Positions 1 to 7,437 of a stretch of DNA of 64,000 bases are shown here, in pieces. The notes beneath the pieces were generated by a model. The model did not search any database, was not told the DNA's origin, and worked only from the letters and a program-made list of their open reading frames with translations. The stretch comes from Agromyces terreus (GTDB taxonomy: Bacteria > Actinomycetota > Actinomycetes > Actinomycetales > Microbacteriaceae). The DNA lies in contig NZ_WBIS01000002.1 in the NCBI RefSeq assembly GCF_009749465.1, forward strand, positions 434,001 through 498,000. Direction: 5' to 3'. The position numbers were made by a program, and so were the translations under genes. Within the stretch, counting starts at the first letter, position 1; the number at the start of each line of letters is the position of its first letter.

Positions 1-127
1 CGAGCGCGAGCGGCTCGACGAGGCACGCGAGCCCGAGGTTGAAGGGGCCGATGCCGATGCCGACGAGGTCGTGCACGCGGGCCGAGCCGGCGATGCCGGG
101 GTCGTCGTACCCGGTCGCGCCGCTCAT
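1..127 (-). CDS. desB: Siderophore lysine/diamine N-monooxygenase, N-terminus (partial)
   Basis: Only the first 42 or so codons are inside the window; the gene continues past the left edge. The N-terminus contains DLVGIGIGPFNLGLACL, the FAD-binding start typical of the SidA/IucD/PvdA N-hydroxylating monooxygenases. The family hydroxylates a primary amine (cadaverine or lysine) with NADPH and oxygen on the way to hydroxamate siderophores. The ATG overlaps the TGA of the upstream decarboxylase by 4 bp (ATGA), so the two are translationally coupled and share an iron-regulated promoter. The desB symbol is inferred from this pairing, not from a full sequence. Confidence 0.85.
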   Translation of the reverse strand, partial: MSGATGYDDPGIAGSARVHDLVGIGIGPFNLGLACLVEPLAL

Positions 128-1572
128 GCCACGACCTCCACGTCGCGCAGGTCGACGAGGGCGGCTGCGGCATCCTTCACCAGATCGAGCACGTGACGGA
201 TGTCGGAGACGGATGCCTCGGGGTTCAGCAGCGTGAGCTTGAGGCACGGCCGCCCGTCGATGACGGTCTTGGCGACGAGCGCCCGGCCCGATTCGAACAA
301 CACCCGGCGCACCTGGGCCACGAGCGCGTCCTGCGCCTGCTCGTCGGCGCCCTCGGGGCGTACGCGGAACAGCACGGTGCTGAGCTGCGACCGGCCGACG
401 AGTTCGAGCTCGGGGTCGGCCGCGATCTCGTCGCCGACCACGCGGGCGAGTTCGATCACCTCGTCGAACATCTCGCCGATGCGGTCGGCGCCGAGCGCGC
501 GCAACGTCGTCCAGAGCTTCAGCGCGTCGAACCGGCGGGTCGTCTGCAGCGACTTGTCGACCTGGTTCGGCTCCTCGTTCTCGAGGGGGTTGAGGTAGTC
601 GGCGTGCCAGGCGGCGGCACGGAGGTCGTCCGGCTCGCGCACGATGATGGCGCTCGAGGAGACCGGCTGGAAGAAGCTCTTGTGGAAGTCGACGGTCACC
701 GAACGCGCCCGCTCGACGCCCGCGATGAGGTTGCGGTGGCGGCGCGACACGAGCAGCCCGCAGCCGTAGGCGGCGTCGACGTGCAGCCACACTCCGTGGG
801 CGTCGCAGTGCTCGGCGATGGCCGCGACCGGGTCGATGACGCCGCGGTCGGTGGTGCCTGCGGTGGCCACGACGGCCATCGGGATGCGGCCGGCCGCGCG
901 GATCGCCCCGAGGGAGGCGGCCAGCGCTGCGGCATCCATTCGCCCCTCGCCGTCGTCGGGCACGCTCACGACGGCGTCGTCGCCGAGGCCGAGGATGAGC
1001 GCCGACTTCTCGACGCTGAAGTGGCTCGACGCCGTCGCGAGGATGTTCATGCGCGGCAGCACCTCGGCGCGCGCGCCGCCGTGCCGGGCGAGCGTCCACT
1101 CGCGGGCGAGCAGCAGGGCGTGCAGGTTCGACTGCGTGCCGCCCGAGGTGAACACGCCGTCGCCGTGCTCGAAGCCGATGCGTGCGGCCGTCCAGTCGAT
1201 GAGGCGGCGCTCCATGAGCGTGCCGACCGCGGACTGGTCGTAGGTGTCGACCGACGGGTTCACCGCCGCGAGGATCGCCTCGGCGGCGACCGCGGGCAGC
1301 GCGACCGGGCAGTTCAGGTGCGCGGCGTAGGCCGCGTCGTGGAACCAGATCGCGTGCTCGAGGAACAGCTCGTCGACCTCGCGCAGCGCTTCGGCCGTGC
1401 CGACTCCGGATGCCTCGAGGTCGACGTCATCGACGAGGCGTTGCAGTTCCGCGCGACTCGCGCCCGAGAACGGCTGGGTGACGGATGTCACACGGGAGGC
1501 GACGAGGCCCGTCGCCCGCCCCAGCAGCTCGGTGTACTCGGGAACGGTCGAACTCATCAGCAGATCACGCAT
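124..1572 (-). CDS. desA: PLP-dependent group II decarboxylase, siderophore-type (DesA-like)
   Basis: This 482-residue protein is about the length of Streptomyces DesA, the lysine decarboxylase that makes cadaverine for desferrioxamines. The PLP lysine is K298 in VDFHKSFF, and the cofactor-binding aspartate lies in HVDAAYGCG, both typical of group II decarboxylases. The start at 1572 follows a purine-rich GGGGGAG about 9 bases upstream; an ATG five codons later is possible. The gene is first in an operon with the hydroxylase, and a DtxR-type iron box lies about 57 bp upstream, so expression should rise when iron is scarce. A 2,4-diaminobutyrate decarboxylase is the main alternative, but the hydroxylase partner and iron box favour a siderophore role. 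Confidence 0.85.
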   Translation of the reverse strand: MRDLLMSSTVPEYTELLGRATGLVASRVTSVTQPFSGASRAELQRLVDDVDLEASGVGTAEALREVDELFLEHAIWFHDAAYAAHLNCPVALPAVAAEAILAAVNPSVDTYDQSAVGTLMERRLIDWTAARIGFEHGDGVFTSGGTQSNLHALLLAREWTLARHGGARAEVLPRMNILATASSHFSVEKSALILGLGDDAVVSVPDDGEGRMDAAALAASLGAIRAAGRIPMAVVATAGTTDRGVIDPVAAIAEHCDAHGVWLHVDAAYGCGLLVSRRHRNLIAGVERARSVTVDFHKSFFQPVSSSAIIVREPDDLRAAAWHADYLNPLENEEPNQVDKSLQTTRRFDALKLWTTLRALGADRIGEMFDEVIELARVVGDEIAADPELELVGRSQLSTVLFRVRPEGADEQAQDALVAQVRRVLFESGRALVAKTVIDGRPCLKLTLLNPEASVSDIRHVLDLVKDAAAALVDLRDVEVVA

Positions 1573-1628
1573 TGGCGTCGGCTCCCCCTGTCGGTGGCGA
1601 TCGGAACGGTCGGCCGGTGGGCCGCGGG

Positions 1629-1647
1629 TTAGCCTAGCCTTACCTAA
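1629..1647. promoter_or_regulatory. Iron box (DtxR/IdeR operator)
   Basis: TTAGCCTAGCCTTACCTAA matches the DtxR/IdeR consensus TTAGGTTAGGCTAACCTAA at 16 of 19 positions when read on the minus strand. It lies just upstream of the siderophore decarboxylase, where binding of the iron-loaded repressor would block transcription. The rest of the 1573-1826 gap shows nothing I can assign. Confidence 0.85.
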
Positions 1648-1826
1648 GTCGCCGATGTCAAGATGACGAAGTGTTCCGTCCCCCGTTCGCGGGGTATCGC
1701 ATTCGAAAATGCCTGATGAGCGGCGAATGCTGTGATTGCGAGGCGTCTCGCGGAGGTCGACGTTCTTCGGGCGCGCCGAATGTCCTCAGCTGTGCTGGGA
1801 ATCGGTAGCTCGGCGTCGTGCGTGGC

Positions 1827-2732
1827 TCAGGCGTCGCGCGCGCAGCGGAACCCGATGTGCGACATGCCCGTGTCCTCGGTCTGCGGGGAGCGCGCCGCGG
1901 GCCGGAAGCGCAGGCAGTAGTCGGGTGAGCAGAGGTGCGAACCGCCCTTCAGCACGCGGCGCGGCTGGTCGGCGAACCCCTCCTGCGCGCTGGCCGCGGC
2001 GAGCAGGTTCTCGCGCTTGCCGGCGTCGACGGGGGAGTCCGAGAGCCGCAGGTGACGGGGCGTGTAGTAGTCGCTCGTCCACTCCCACGTGTTGCCGATC
2101 ATGTCGAACAGGCCGTAGCCGTTCGCCGGATACGAGCCGACGGGGGCCGTGCCGCCGACGCCCTGGTTGTCGTAGGGGAACCGCCCGAGCCAGGAGTTCG
2201 CCTGCGCCACCCCGTCGGGATACGGCTCGTCGCCCCACGCGAACCGTGCACCGTCGACGCCGCCGCGCGCCGCGTACTCGTGCTCGGCCTCGGTGGGCAG
2301 TCGCTTGCCGGCCCAGGTCGCGTACGCCGTGGCATCCTCGAACGCGATGTGCACCGCCGGATGCCGCAGCCGGTCGTCGATGCCCGACCCGGGTCCGAAC
2401 GGCTCGCGCCAGTACGCTCCGGGCTGCCAGCGCCACCAATTGCGCCAGTTGCGGAGGTCGACGGGGCCGGGCGTGGGCGTGAAGACCATGGCGCCGGGCA
2501 CGAGCGAAGCGGGGTCGGCGCCCGGGAAGTCCTTCGGATCCATCGGCCGCTCGGCGACCGTGACGTAACCGGTGTCGTCGACGAAGCGCGCGTACTCCTC
2601 GTTCGTGACCGCCGTGCGGTCGATCCAGAAGTCGTCGACGCCACGCTCGTGCACCGGGCGCTCGTCGGGGTAGAACTCTTCGCTGCCCATCAGGAACGTG
2701 CCCCCGATGATGCGCACCATGTCGTCAGCCAC
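1827..2732 (-). CDS. Formylglycine-generating enzyme (sulfatase-modifying factor)
   Basis: This is an FGE-sulfatase-domain protein of about 301 residues. It oxidises the active-site cysteine of sulfatases to C-alpha-formylglycine. The C-terminal motif GGSHLCSPDYCLRFRPAAR holds the two cysteines, five residues apart, that bind copper and drive catalysis in aerobic FGEs, so it looks like a true FGE and not merely an EgtB or PvdO relative. The N-terminal GGTFLMGSEEFYPDERP and the late GNTWEWTSDYY are also family marks. I chose the GTG at 2732 because GGTGG lies 5 bases upstream; ATG 2720 is the alternative. It is divergent from a sulfatase carrying the cysteine-type motif, its probable client. 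Confidence 0.92.
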   Translation of the reverse strand: MADDMVRIIGGTFLMGSEEFYPDERPVHERGVDDFWIDRTAVTNEEYARFVDDTGYVTVAERPMDPKDFPGADPASLVPGAMVFTPTPGPVDLRNWRNWWRWQPGAYWREPFGPGSGIDDRLRHPAVHIAFEDATAYATWAGKRLPTEAEHEYAARGGVDGARFAWGDEPYPDGVAQANSWLGRFPYDNQGVGGTAPVGSYPANGYGLFDMIGNTWEWTSDYYTPRHLRLSDSPVDAGKRENLLAAASAQEGFADQPRRVLKGGSHLCSPDYCLRFRPAARSPQTEDTGMSHIGFRCARDA

Positions 2733-2831
2733 GAAAACCACCGTAGCCGTAGCCACTGCGGGACGCGGATGCTTGACTGGATGCGTACGGGCGACGACGC
2801 ACGTCCGCCCGGCAGCGACGGAGGGGGATCC

Positions 2832-4334
2832 GTGTCCGACAAGCCGAACATCCTGATCATCTGGGGCGATGACATCGGCATCAGCAACCTGAGCGCCTAT
2901 TCCGACGGCCTCATGGGGTACCGCACGCCGAACATCGACCGCATCGCCGACGAGGGCGTGCGGTTCACCGACTACTACGGCGAGCAGAGCTGCACGGCCG
3001 GTCGGGCTGCGTTCATCACCGGCCAGAACCCCTACCGCACGGGCCTCACGAAGGTCGGCATGCCCGGCGCCGATCTCGGCCTGCGCGCCGAGGACCCGAC
3101 GATCGCCGACGCCCTCAAGCACCACGGCTACGCCACGGGCCAGTTCGGCAAGAACCACCTGGGCGACCGCGACGAGTTCCTGCCGACGGCGCACGGGTTC
3201 GACGAGTTCTTCGGCAACCTGTACCACCTGAACGCCGAGGAGGAGCCCGAGCACCCCGACTACCCGACCGACGAGGAGTTCCCGGGGTTCAGCGAGAAGT
3301 TCCGCCCGCGCGGCGTGATCCACTCGTGGGCGAACGACGACGGCACGCAGCGCATCGAGGACACCGGGCCGCTCACCAAGAAGCGCATGGAGACCGTCGA
3401 CGAGGAGTTCCGCGACGCGGCCGCGGACTTCATCCGCGCGAAGGCCGACGACGACCAGCCCTTCTTCGTGTGGTTCAACTCGACGCATATGCACTTCCGC
3501 ACCCACACGAAGGCCGAGAGCAAGGGCCGTGCCGGCCGCTGGCAGTCGGAGTACCACGACACGATGCTCGACCACGACGACGTCGTGGGGTCGCTGCTCG
3601 ACCTGCTCGACGAGCTGGGCCTGGCCGAGAACACGATCGTCATGTACTCGACCGACAACGGCCCGCACATGAACAGCTGGCCGGATGCGGCGATGACGCC
3701 GTTCCGCAACGAGAAGAACTCGAACTGGGAGGGCGCGTACCGCGTGCCCGCGATGGTGCGCTGGCCCGGCCATGTTCCGGCGGGCACGGTGCTGAACGGC
3801 ATGGTGAGCCACAATGACTGGTTCGTGACCCTGCTCGCGGCCGCCGGCGACGCCGACATCGCCGATCGCCTGAAGGCGGGCACCGAACTGCACGGCACCT
3901 CCTTCAAGGTGCACCTCGACGGCCACAACCAGCTCGACTACATCTCGGGCGAGGTCGAGCACAGTCCGCGACGGCACTTCTTCTACTGTTCGGACGACGG
4001 CGACCTGACCGCCATGCGGTTCGAGAACTGGAAGGTCGTGTTCCTCGAGCAGCGCGCCGTCGGAACGCTGGCCGTGTGGCAGGAGCCGTACGTGCACCTG
4101 CGGTTCCCGAAGCTGTTCAACCTGCGCACCGATCCGTACGAGCGCGCCGACATCACGTCGAACACGTACTGGGACTGGGTGCTCGAGCACATCTTCCTGT
4201 TCGTGCCGGCGCAGACGTACGTGGCGAGGATGCTCGAGACGCTCGTCGAGTTCCCGCCGCGCCAGGAGTCGGCCTCGTTCACGATCGACAAGGTCATGGA
4301 GCGCCTGCAGGACGCCACCGCCGGCGCATCCTGA
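2832..4334 (+). CDS. Arylsulfatase, cysteine type (FGE client)
   Basis: This 500-residue sulfatase hydrolyses sulfate esters. The N-terminus NILIIWGDDIG supplies the metal-binding aspartates, and SCTAGRAAF carries Cys54 in the C-x-A/P-x-R context that FGE converts to formylglycine. YSTDNGPHMNSW is the second metal-binding block. No signal peptide is visible, so a cytoplasmic role is likely. The GTG at 2832 follows a strong ribosome site (GGAGGGGG, 2818-2825 region). An upstream reading frame remains open but belongs to the FGE gene's opposite strand. The natural substrate cannot be told from sequence. Confidence 0.9.
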   Translation: MSDKPNILIIWGDDIGISNLSAYSDGLMGYRTPNIDRIADEGVRFTDYYGEQSCTAGRAAFITGQNPYRTGLTKVGMPGADLGLRAEDPTIADALKHHGYATGQFGKNHLGDRDEFLPTAHGFDEFFGNLYHLNAEEEPEHPDYPTDEEFPGFSEKFRPRGVIHSWANDDGTQRIEDTGPLTKKRMETVDEEFRDAAADFIRAKADDDQPFFVWFNSTHMHFRTHTKAESKGRAGRWQSEYHDTMLDHDDVVGSLLDLLDELGLAENTIVMYSTDNGPHMNSWPDAAMTPFRNEKNSNWEGAYRVPAMVRWPGHVPAGTVLNGMVSHNDWFVTLLAAAGDADIADRLKAGTELHGTSFKVHLDGHNQLDYISGEVEHSPRRHFFYCSDDGDLTAMRFENWKVVFLEQRAVGTLAVWQEPYVHLRFPKLFNLRTDPYERADITSNTYWDWVLEHIFLFVPAQTYVARMLETLVEFPPRQESASFTIDKVMERLQDATAGAS

Positions 4335-4343
4335 TCGCCGGCC

Positions 4344-4663
4344 CCGCCGGTCGAGGAGCGGAGCGTCTCGAGGCCGTTCCGCCGGTCGAGGGGCGGAGCG
4401 TCTCGAGACCTGCGTGCTGGGGTCTCGAGACGGCGCTGACGCGCCTCCTCGACCGGCGGTGGGGCTGGTCGAGGAGCGAAGCGTCTCGAGACCTGCGTGC
4501 TGGGGGTCTCGAGACGGCGCTGGCGCGCCTCCTCGACCGGCGGTGGGGCTGGTCGAGGAGCGGAGCGTCTCGAGACCGTTCTGCTGGTCGAGGAGCGAAG
4601 CGTCTCGAGACCTGTCCGCCCGGGGTCTCGAGACGGCGCTGGCGCGCCTCCTCGACCGGCGGG
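4344..4663. repeat. Interspersed palindromic repeat cluster R1
   Basis: The gap between the sulfatase and the next hydrolase is filled by alternating units. The A-type unit has the form CCGGTCGAGGAGCG, an A or G, then AGCGTCTCGAGACC. The B-type unit opens GGTCTCGAGACGGCGCTGGC and ends CTCCTCGACCGGCGG. About five A and three B units are present. A and B are complementary at both ends, so each A-B pair can fold into a long hairpin. Open frames through this stretch are products of the repeat and are not genes. Confidence 0.9.
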
Positions 4664-4747
4664 GTGGCGATCGCGCGCCCGATCGCGCCGGGCGCCACTC
4701 GACGGTAGGCTCCGTCGCACCGCAATCCGGCGACGAAGGAGCCTCGC

Positions 4748-5701
4748 GTGACCGACGCGCCCATGACGATCGACGAGATCGATCCGAGCCTGCACCCCCG
4801 CCTGCGTGGCGTGCCCGCGCTCAACCTCGAGAACGCGTTCATGCTCTCGGTCATCGGGCGCGCCTCGCGCCTGCAGCCGGGCGCGAAGGTCGACGGCGTC
4901 GAACGCCGGGTCGTGCGCGACGGTTCGGTGCGGGTTCGCGTGTTCACACCGGCCGACCCGAACGGGTCGGCGCTGCTCTGGATCCACGGGGGCGGGCTTG
5001 TCCTGGGGTCCGCCGCCGGCGACGACCGCTTCTGCGGGGAGACCGCCCGCGAGGTCGGCGCGGTCGTCGTGTCGGTCGAGTACCGGCTCGCCCCGCGGCA
5101 TCCGTTCCCCGCGGCGATCGACGACGTGCGCGACGCGTTCGCATGGGTGCAGGCGCACGCCGGCGAACTCGGCATCGACATCGGGCGCATCGCGGTCGGC
5201 GGGGCGAGCGCGGGCGGCGGTCTCGCGGCGGCGCTCGTGCAGCGCCTGCACGACGAGGGCGAGACCGTGGCCGCCCAGTGGCTGTTCTGCCCGATGCTCG
5301 ACGACCGAACGGCCGCCGACCGGAGCCGCGACGCCCGCGCCCACCTCGTCTGGAGCAACCGCTCGAACCTCGTCGGCTGGCGTTCCTACCTCGGGGTCGA
5401 GCCCGGGGCGTCCGAAGTGCCCGCGTACGCCGTTCCCGGGCGTCGTACCGACCTCGCCGGGTTGCCGCCCGCATGGCTCACCTGGACCGACCTCGAGCTG
5501 TTCGCCGATGAGGACCGCGCGTATGCGCAGGCGCTCGCCGACGCGGGCGTCGACGTGTCGTTCGAGGTCGTCGCGGCTGCGCCCCACGGGTTCGAGGTGT
5601 GGGCGTGGCAGACCGAGCTCGCGCAGCGCCTCGTCGTCGGCGCCCGCGCGTGGCTGTCGCAGCAGCTCGTGGCTGGCGCACCGCTTCCGCCCGTCGAGTA
5701 G
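4748..5701 (+). CDS. Alpha/beta hydrolase, hormone-sensitive-lipase (HSL) family
   Basis: This 317-residue esterase/lipase of the HSL group has the oxyanion motif LLWIHGGGLVLGS, the nucleophile elbow GGASAGGG (G-x-S-x-G) and a C-terminal PHGFEVW histidine. It is expected to hydrolyse short-chain esters in the cytoplasm; no signal peptide is seen. GTG 4748 is preceded by GAAGGAG at good spacing, and a TAGGCT -10 box lies at about 4706. It stands alone between two repeat clusters, so neighbours give no hint of its substrate. Confidence 0.85.
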   Translation: MTDAPMTIDEIDPSLHPRLRGVPALNLENAFMLSVIGRASRLQPGAKVDGVERRVVRDGSVRVRVFTPADPNGSALLWIHGGGLVLGSAAGDDRFCGETAREVGAVVVSVEYRLAPRHPFPAAIDDVRDAFAWVQAHAGELGIDIGRIAVGGASAGGGLAAALVQRLHDEGETVAAQWLFCPMLDDRTAADRSRDARAHLVWSNRSNLVGWRSYLGVEPGASEVPAYAVPGRRTDLAGLPPAWLTWTDLELFADEDRAYAQALADAGVDVSFEVVAAAPHGFEVWAWQTELAQRLVVGARAWLSQQLVAGAPLPPVE

Positions 5702-5708
5702 GGAGAGC

Positions 5709-5940
5709 CCGCCGGTCGAGGAGCGGAGCGTCTCGAGACCCGAGCGCTGGGGTCTCGAGACGGCGCTGGCGCGCCTCCTCGACCGGCGGGCGCTGGCGCG
5801 CCTCCTCGACCGGCGGGGGAGTGAGACCGTTCTGCCGGTCGAGGAGCGAAGCGTCTCGAGACCTGCGTGCTGGGGTCTCGAGACGGCGCTGGCGCGCCTC
5901 CTCGACCGGCGGGGGCTGGCGCGCCTCCTCGACCGGCGGG
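5709..5940. repeat. Interspersed palindromic repeat cluster R2
   Basis: This holds the same A and B units as cluster R1. The B unit CTCCTCGACCGGCGG is partly duplicated, giving short tandem GCGCTGGCGCGCCTCCTCGA stretches. The cluster lies between the convergent ends of the HSL hydrolase and the TetR gene and reaches to within 5 bp of the TetR stop codon. A terminator-like role is possible. Confidence 0.88.
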
Positions 5941-5945
5941 GACGG

Positions 5946-7298
5946 CTACTCGGCCGGCGGTGCGAAGCGCGTGAAGCGCGCGAGATGCGCCTCGAGGTGG
6001 TCGGCCACGTCGATCGTCTCGGGGTCGTAGAGCCACTGGAGCTGCAGGCCGTCCCACAGCGCGATGAACCAGATCGCCTCGAAGAGGGGGTCGAACCCGG
6101 CGTCGGCGGGCCGAACCGCGAGCGAGAAGAGTTCGGTGAACTGCTCGACGGCGTTCGCGAAGCGGGCGCGGAAGTACTCGTGCCCTGGATGGGTCGGGGC
6201 CGCCGCCTCGGCCGAGAGCACGGCGTAGAGCTCGATGAGTCCGGCCTCGTGCTCGGCGTTCAGGCGGGCGTGCCGGGGGATGTCGTGCAGGAACGCGCTA
6301 GGAGTGCCGCCCGCTTCGGCGGCGATGCGCTCGTCGATCGTGGCGTCGCGGTGGGCGATCACGGCGGCGAGCAGGTCGTCCTTGCTCGAGAAGTGGTGCA
6401 GCAGCGTGGACTTGCCGATGCCCGCGTGCTCGGCGATCTCGCGGAGGCTCGTCGCGTGGAAACCGCGTCGCGCGAACAGCGTCGACGCGTCGGCCACGAT
6501 CTGCGCGCGGCGGGCCCGGCCCGGCGCGTATCCGGCCTCGGGTTCGGGCGAGGCGTGCGGCGTGAACGGTGCAGGCGAGGGGCGGTCGACGACGGATGCC
6601 TCGGACGCGCCGGCCGTGCCCGGCCCAGACGCCCCCGGGCCCAGGCCGCCCGGGCCGCCCGCCTCGCCCGCACCGGGCCCGGTGCGGAGCCCGTCGAGGT
6701 GCCGGTCGAGCATTGCGGGGATGTCGACGAGGTCGGGCAGGTAGAGCGAGATGAGCTGCAGTCCGTCCCAGGCGGCTGAGAGCCGGACGGTCTCGCCGAC
6801 GGCATCCGTGTCGCGCGGCAGGTCGCCGGCCGTGATGGCGGCTCGGAACATCGCCGACGACCGGGCGCGCAGTTGGGCGTGGCGCTCGCGGAAGTGCACG
6901 TGCGCGGGGTGGGACGCGCTCGTCGCCTCCCCGGCGAGGGTGGTGAAAAGTGGGATGTAGCCGTCGATGGCCGCGTTGCGCCGGGCGACGTCACCGAAGA
7001 TGCGCACGTCTTCGGCGCGGCCGTATCGCGACTCGATCTCGGCCTCGGTGATTGCCGAGAACTCGGTCACGACCACCTCGAGGATCTCGTCCTTCGACGC
7101 GAAGTGCCGGATGACGCCGGGGTGCGACAGTCCCGCCTCGGCGGCGATGTCGCGCATCGAGACCGCGCCGAATCCCCGTTCGACGAAGAGACGGGATGCC
7201 GCGGCCAGGATGCCCGCGCGGGTGCGGGCGGCGGCGGCGGCCCGGGAGGTCGGCGCAGCAGCGTCGGCTGCGGCATCCGCCGTCATCACCTGCTCCAT
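5946..7298 (-). CDS. Tandem TetR-TetR fusion transcriptional regulator
   Basis: This 450-residue protein contains two complete TetR-family repressors in one chain. The first helix-turn-helix spans about residues 25-75 (VSMRDIAAEAGLSHPGVIRHF) and the second about 255-310 (TSLREIAEHAGIGKSTLLHHF). Each is followed by a ligand-binding-type domain, and an Ala/Pro/Gly linker joins them. Single TetR proteins are about 200 residues, so this is double length with no frameshift. It is divergent from an MFS transporter and a GH3 glycosidase. A directly repeated site in the shared promoter makes control of the transporter and of itself likely. The ligand is unknown; the GH3 neighbour suggests a glycoside. 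Confidence 0.9.
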   Translation of the reverse strand: MEQVMTADAAADAAAPTSRAAAAARTRAGILAAASRLFVERGFGAVSMRDIAAEAGLSHPGVIRHFASKDEILEVVVTEFSAITEAEIESRYGRAEDVRIFGDVARRNAAIDGYIPLFTTLAGEATSASHPAHVHFRERHAQLRARSSAMFRAAITAGDLPRDTDAVGETVRLSAAWDGLQLISLYLPDLVDIPAMLDRHLDGLRTGPGAGEAGGPGGLGPGASGPGTAGASEASVVDRPSPAPFTPHASPEPEAGYAPGRARRAQIVADASTLFARRGFHATSLREIAEHAGIGKSTLLHHFSSKDDLLAAVIAHRDATIDERIAAEAGGTPSAFLHDIPRHARLNAEHEAGLIELYAVLSAEAAAPTHPGHEYFRARFANAVEQFTELFSLAVRPADAGFDPLFEAIWFIALWDGLQLQWLYDPETIDVADHLEAHLARFTRFAPPAE

Positions 7299-7340
7299 GC
7301 AGACCCCCGAGTCCCGTTCCGAGCCATCCTCTCACACGGA

Positions 7341-7374
7341 AGTTACCACTCGTTCGATTTTCAGTTACCACTCG
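7341..7374. promoter_or_regulatory. Double operator in TetR/MFS divergent promoter
   Basis: AGTTACCACTCG occurs at 7341-7352 and again at 7363-7374, a direct repeat with a 22-bp period (about two helical turns). The second copy reads on as ACCACTCGGT, an inverted ACC/GGT pair. The second copy covers the -35 hexamer of the transporter promoter. It is a likely binding site for the double TetR protein. Confidence 0.7.
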
Positions 7375-7393
7375 GTCTGGATTCGTGTATTCT
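7365..7393 (+). promoter_or_regulatory. Sigma-70-type promoter of the MFS-GH3 operon
   Basis: TTACCA (7365-7370) and TATTCT (7388-7393) are separated by 17 bp. They lie 45 bp upstream of the transporter ATG, which itself has a strong GGAAGGAA ribosome site. The -35 element sits inside the repeated operator. Confidence 0.65.
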
Positions 7394-7437
7394 CATGCGA
7401 GAGCCGAAGGCGGCTCGGTTTTCGTGGAAGGAAACTC

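Noticed and set aside
193-1632. 479-codon open frame opposite the decarboxylase gene
   Set aside because: It is the antisense of a clear PLP enzyme; high GC leaves the opposite strand open. The composition is Arg/Gly/Val-rich without any motif.
1827-4190. 787-codon frame that extends the FGE gene to 4190
   Set aside because: The upstream half runs antisense through the sulfatase gene. The FGE motif begins near 2732 and the family length fits about 300 residues.
4076-5511. Open frames through repeat cluster R1
   Set aside because: They read the palindromic repeat (patterns such as RRWRASSTGG) and have no start site or family features.
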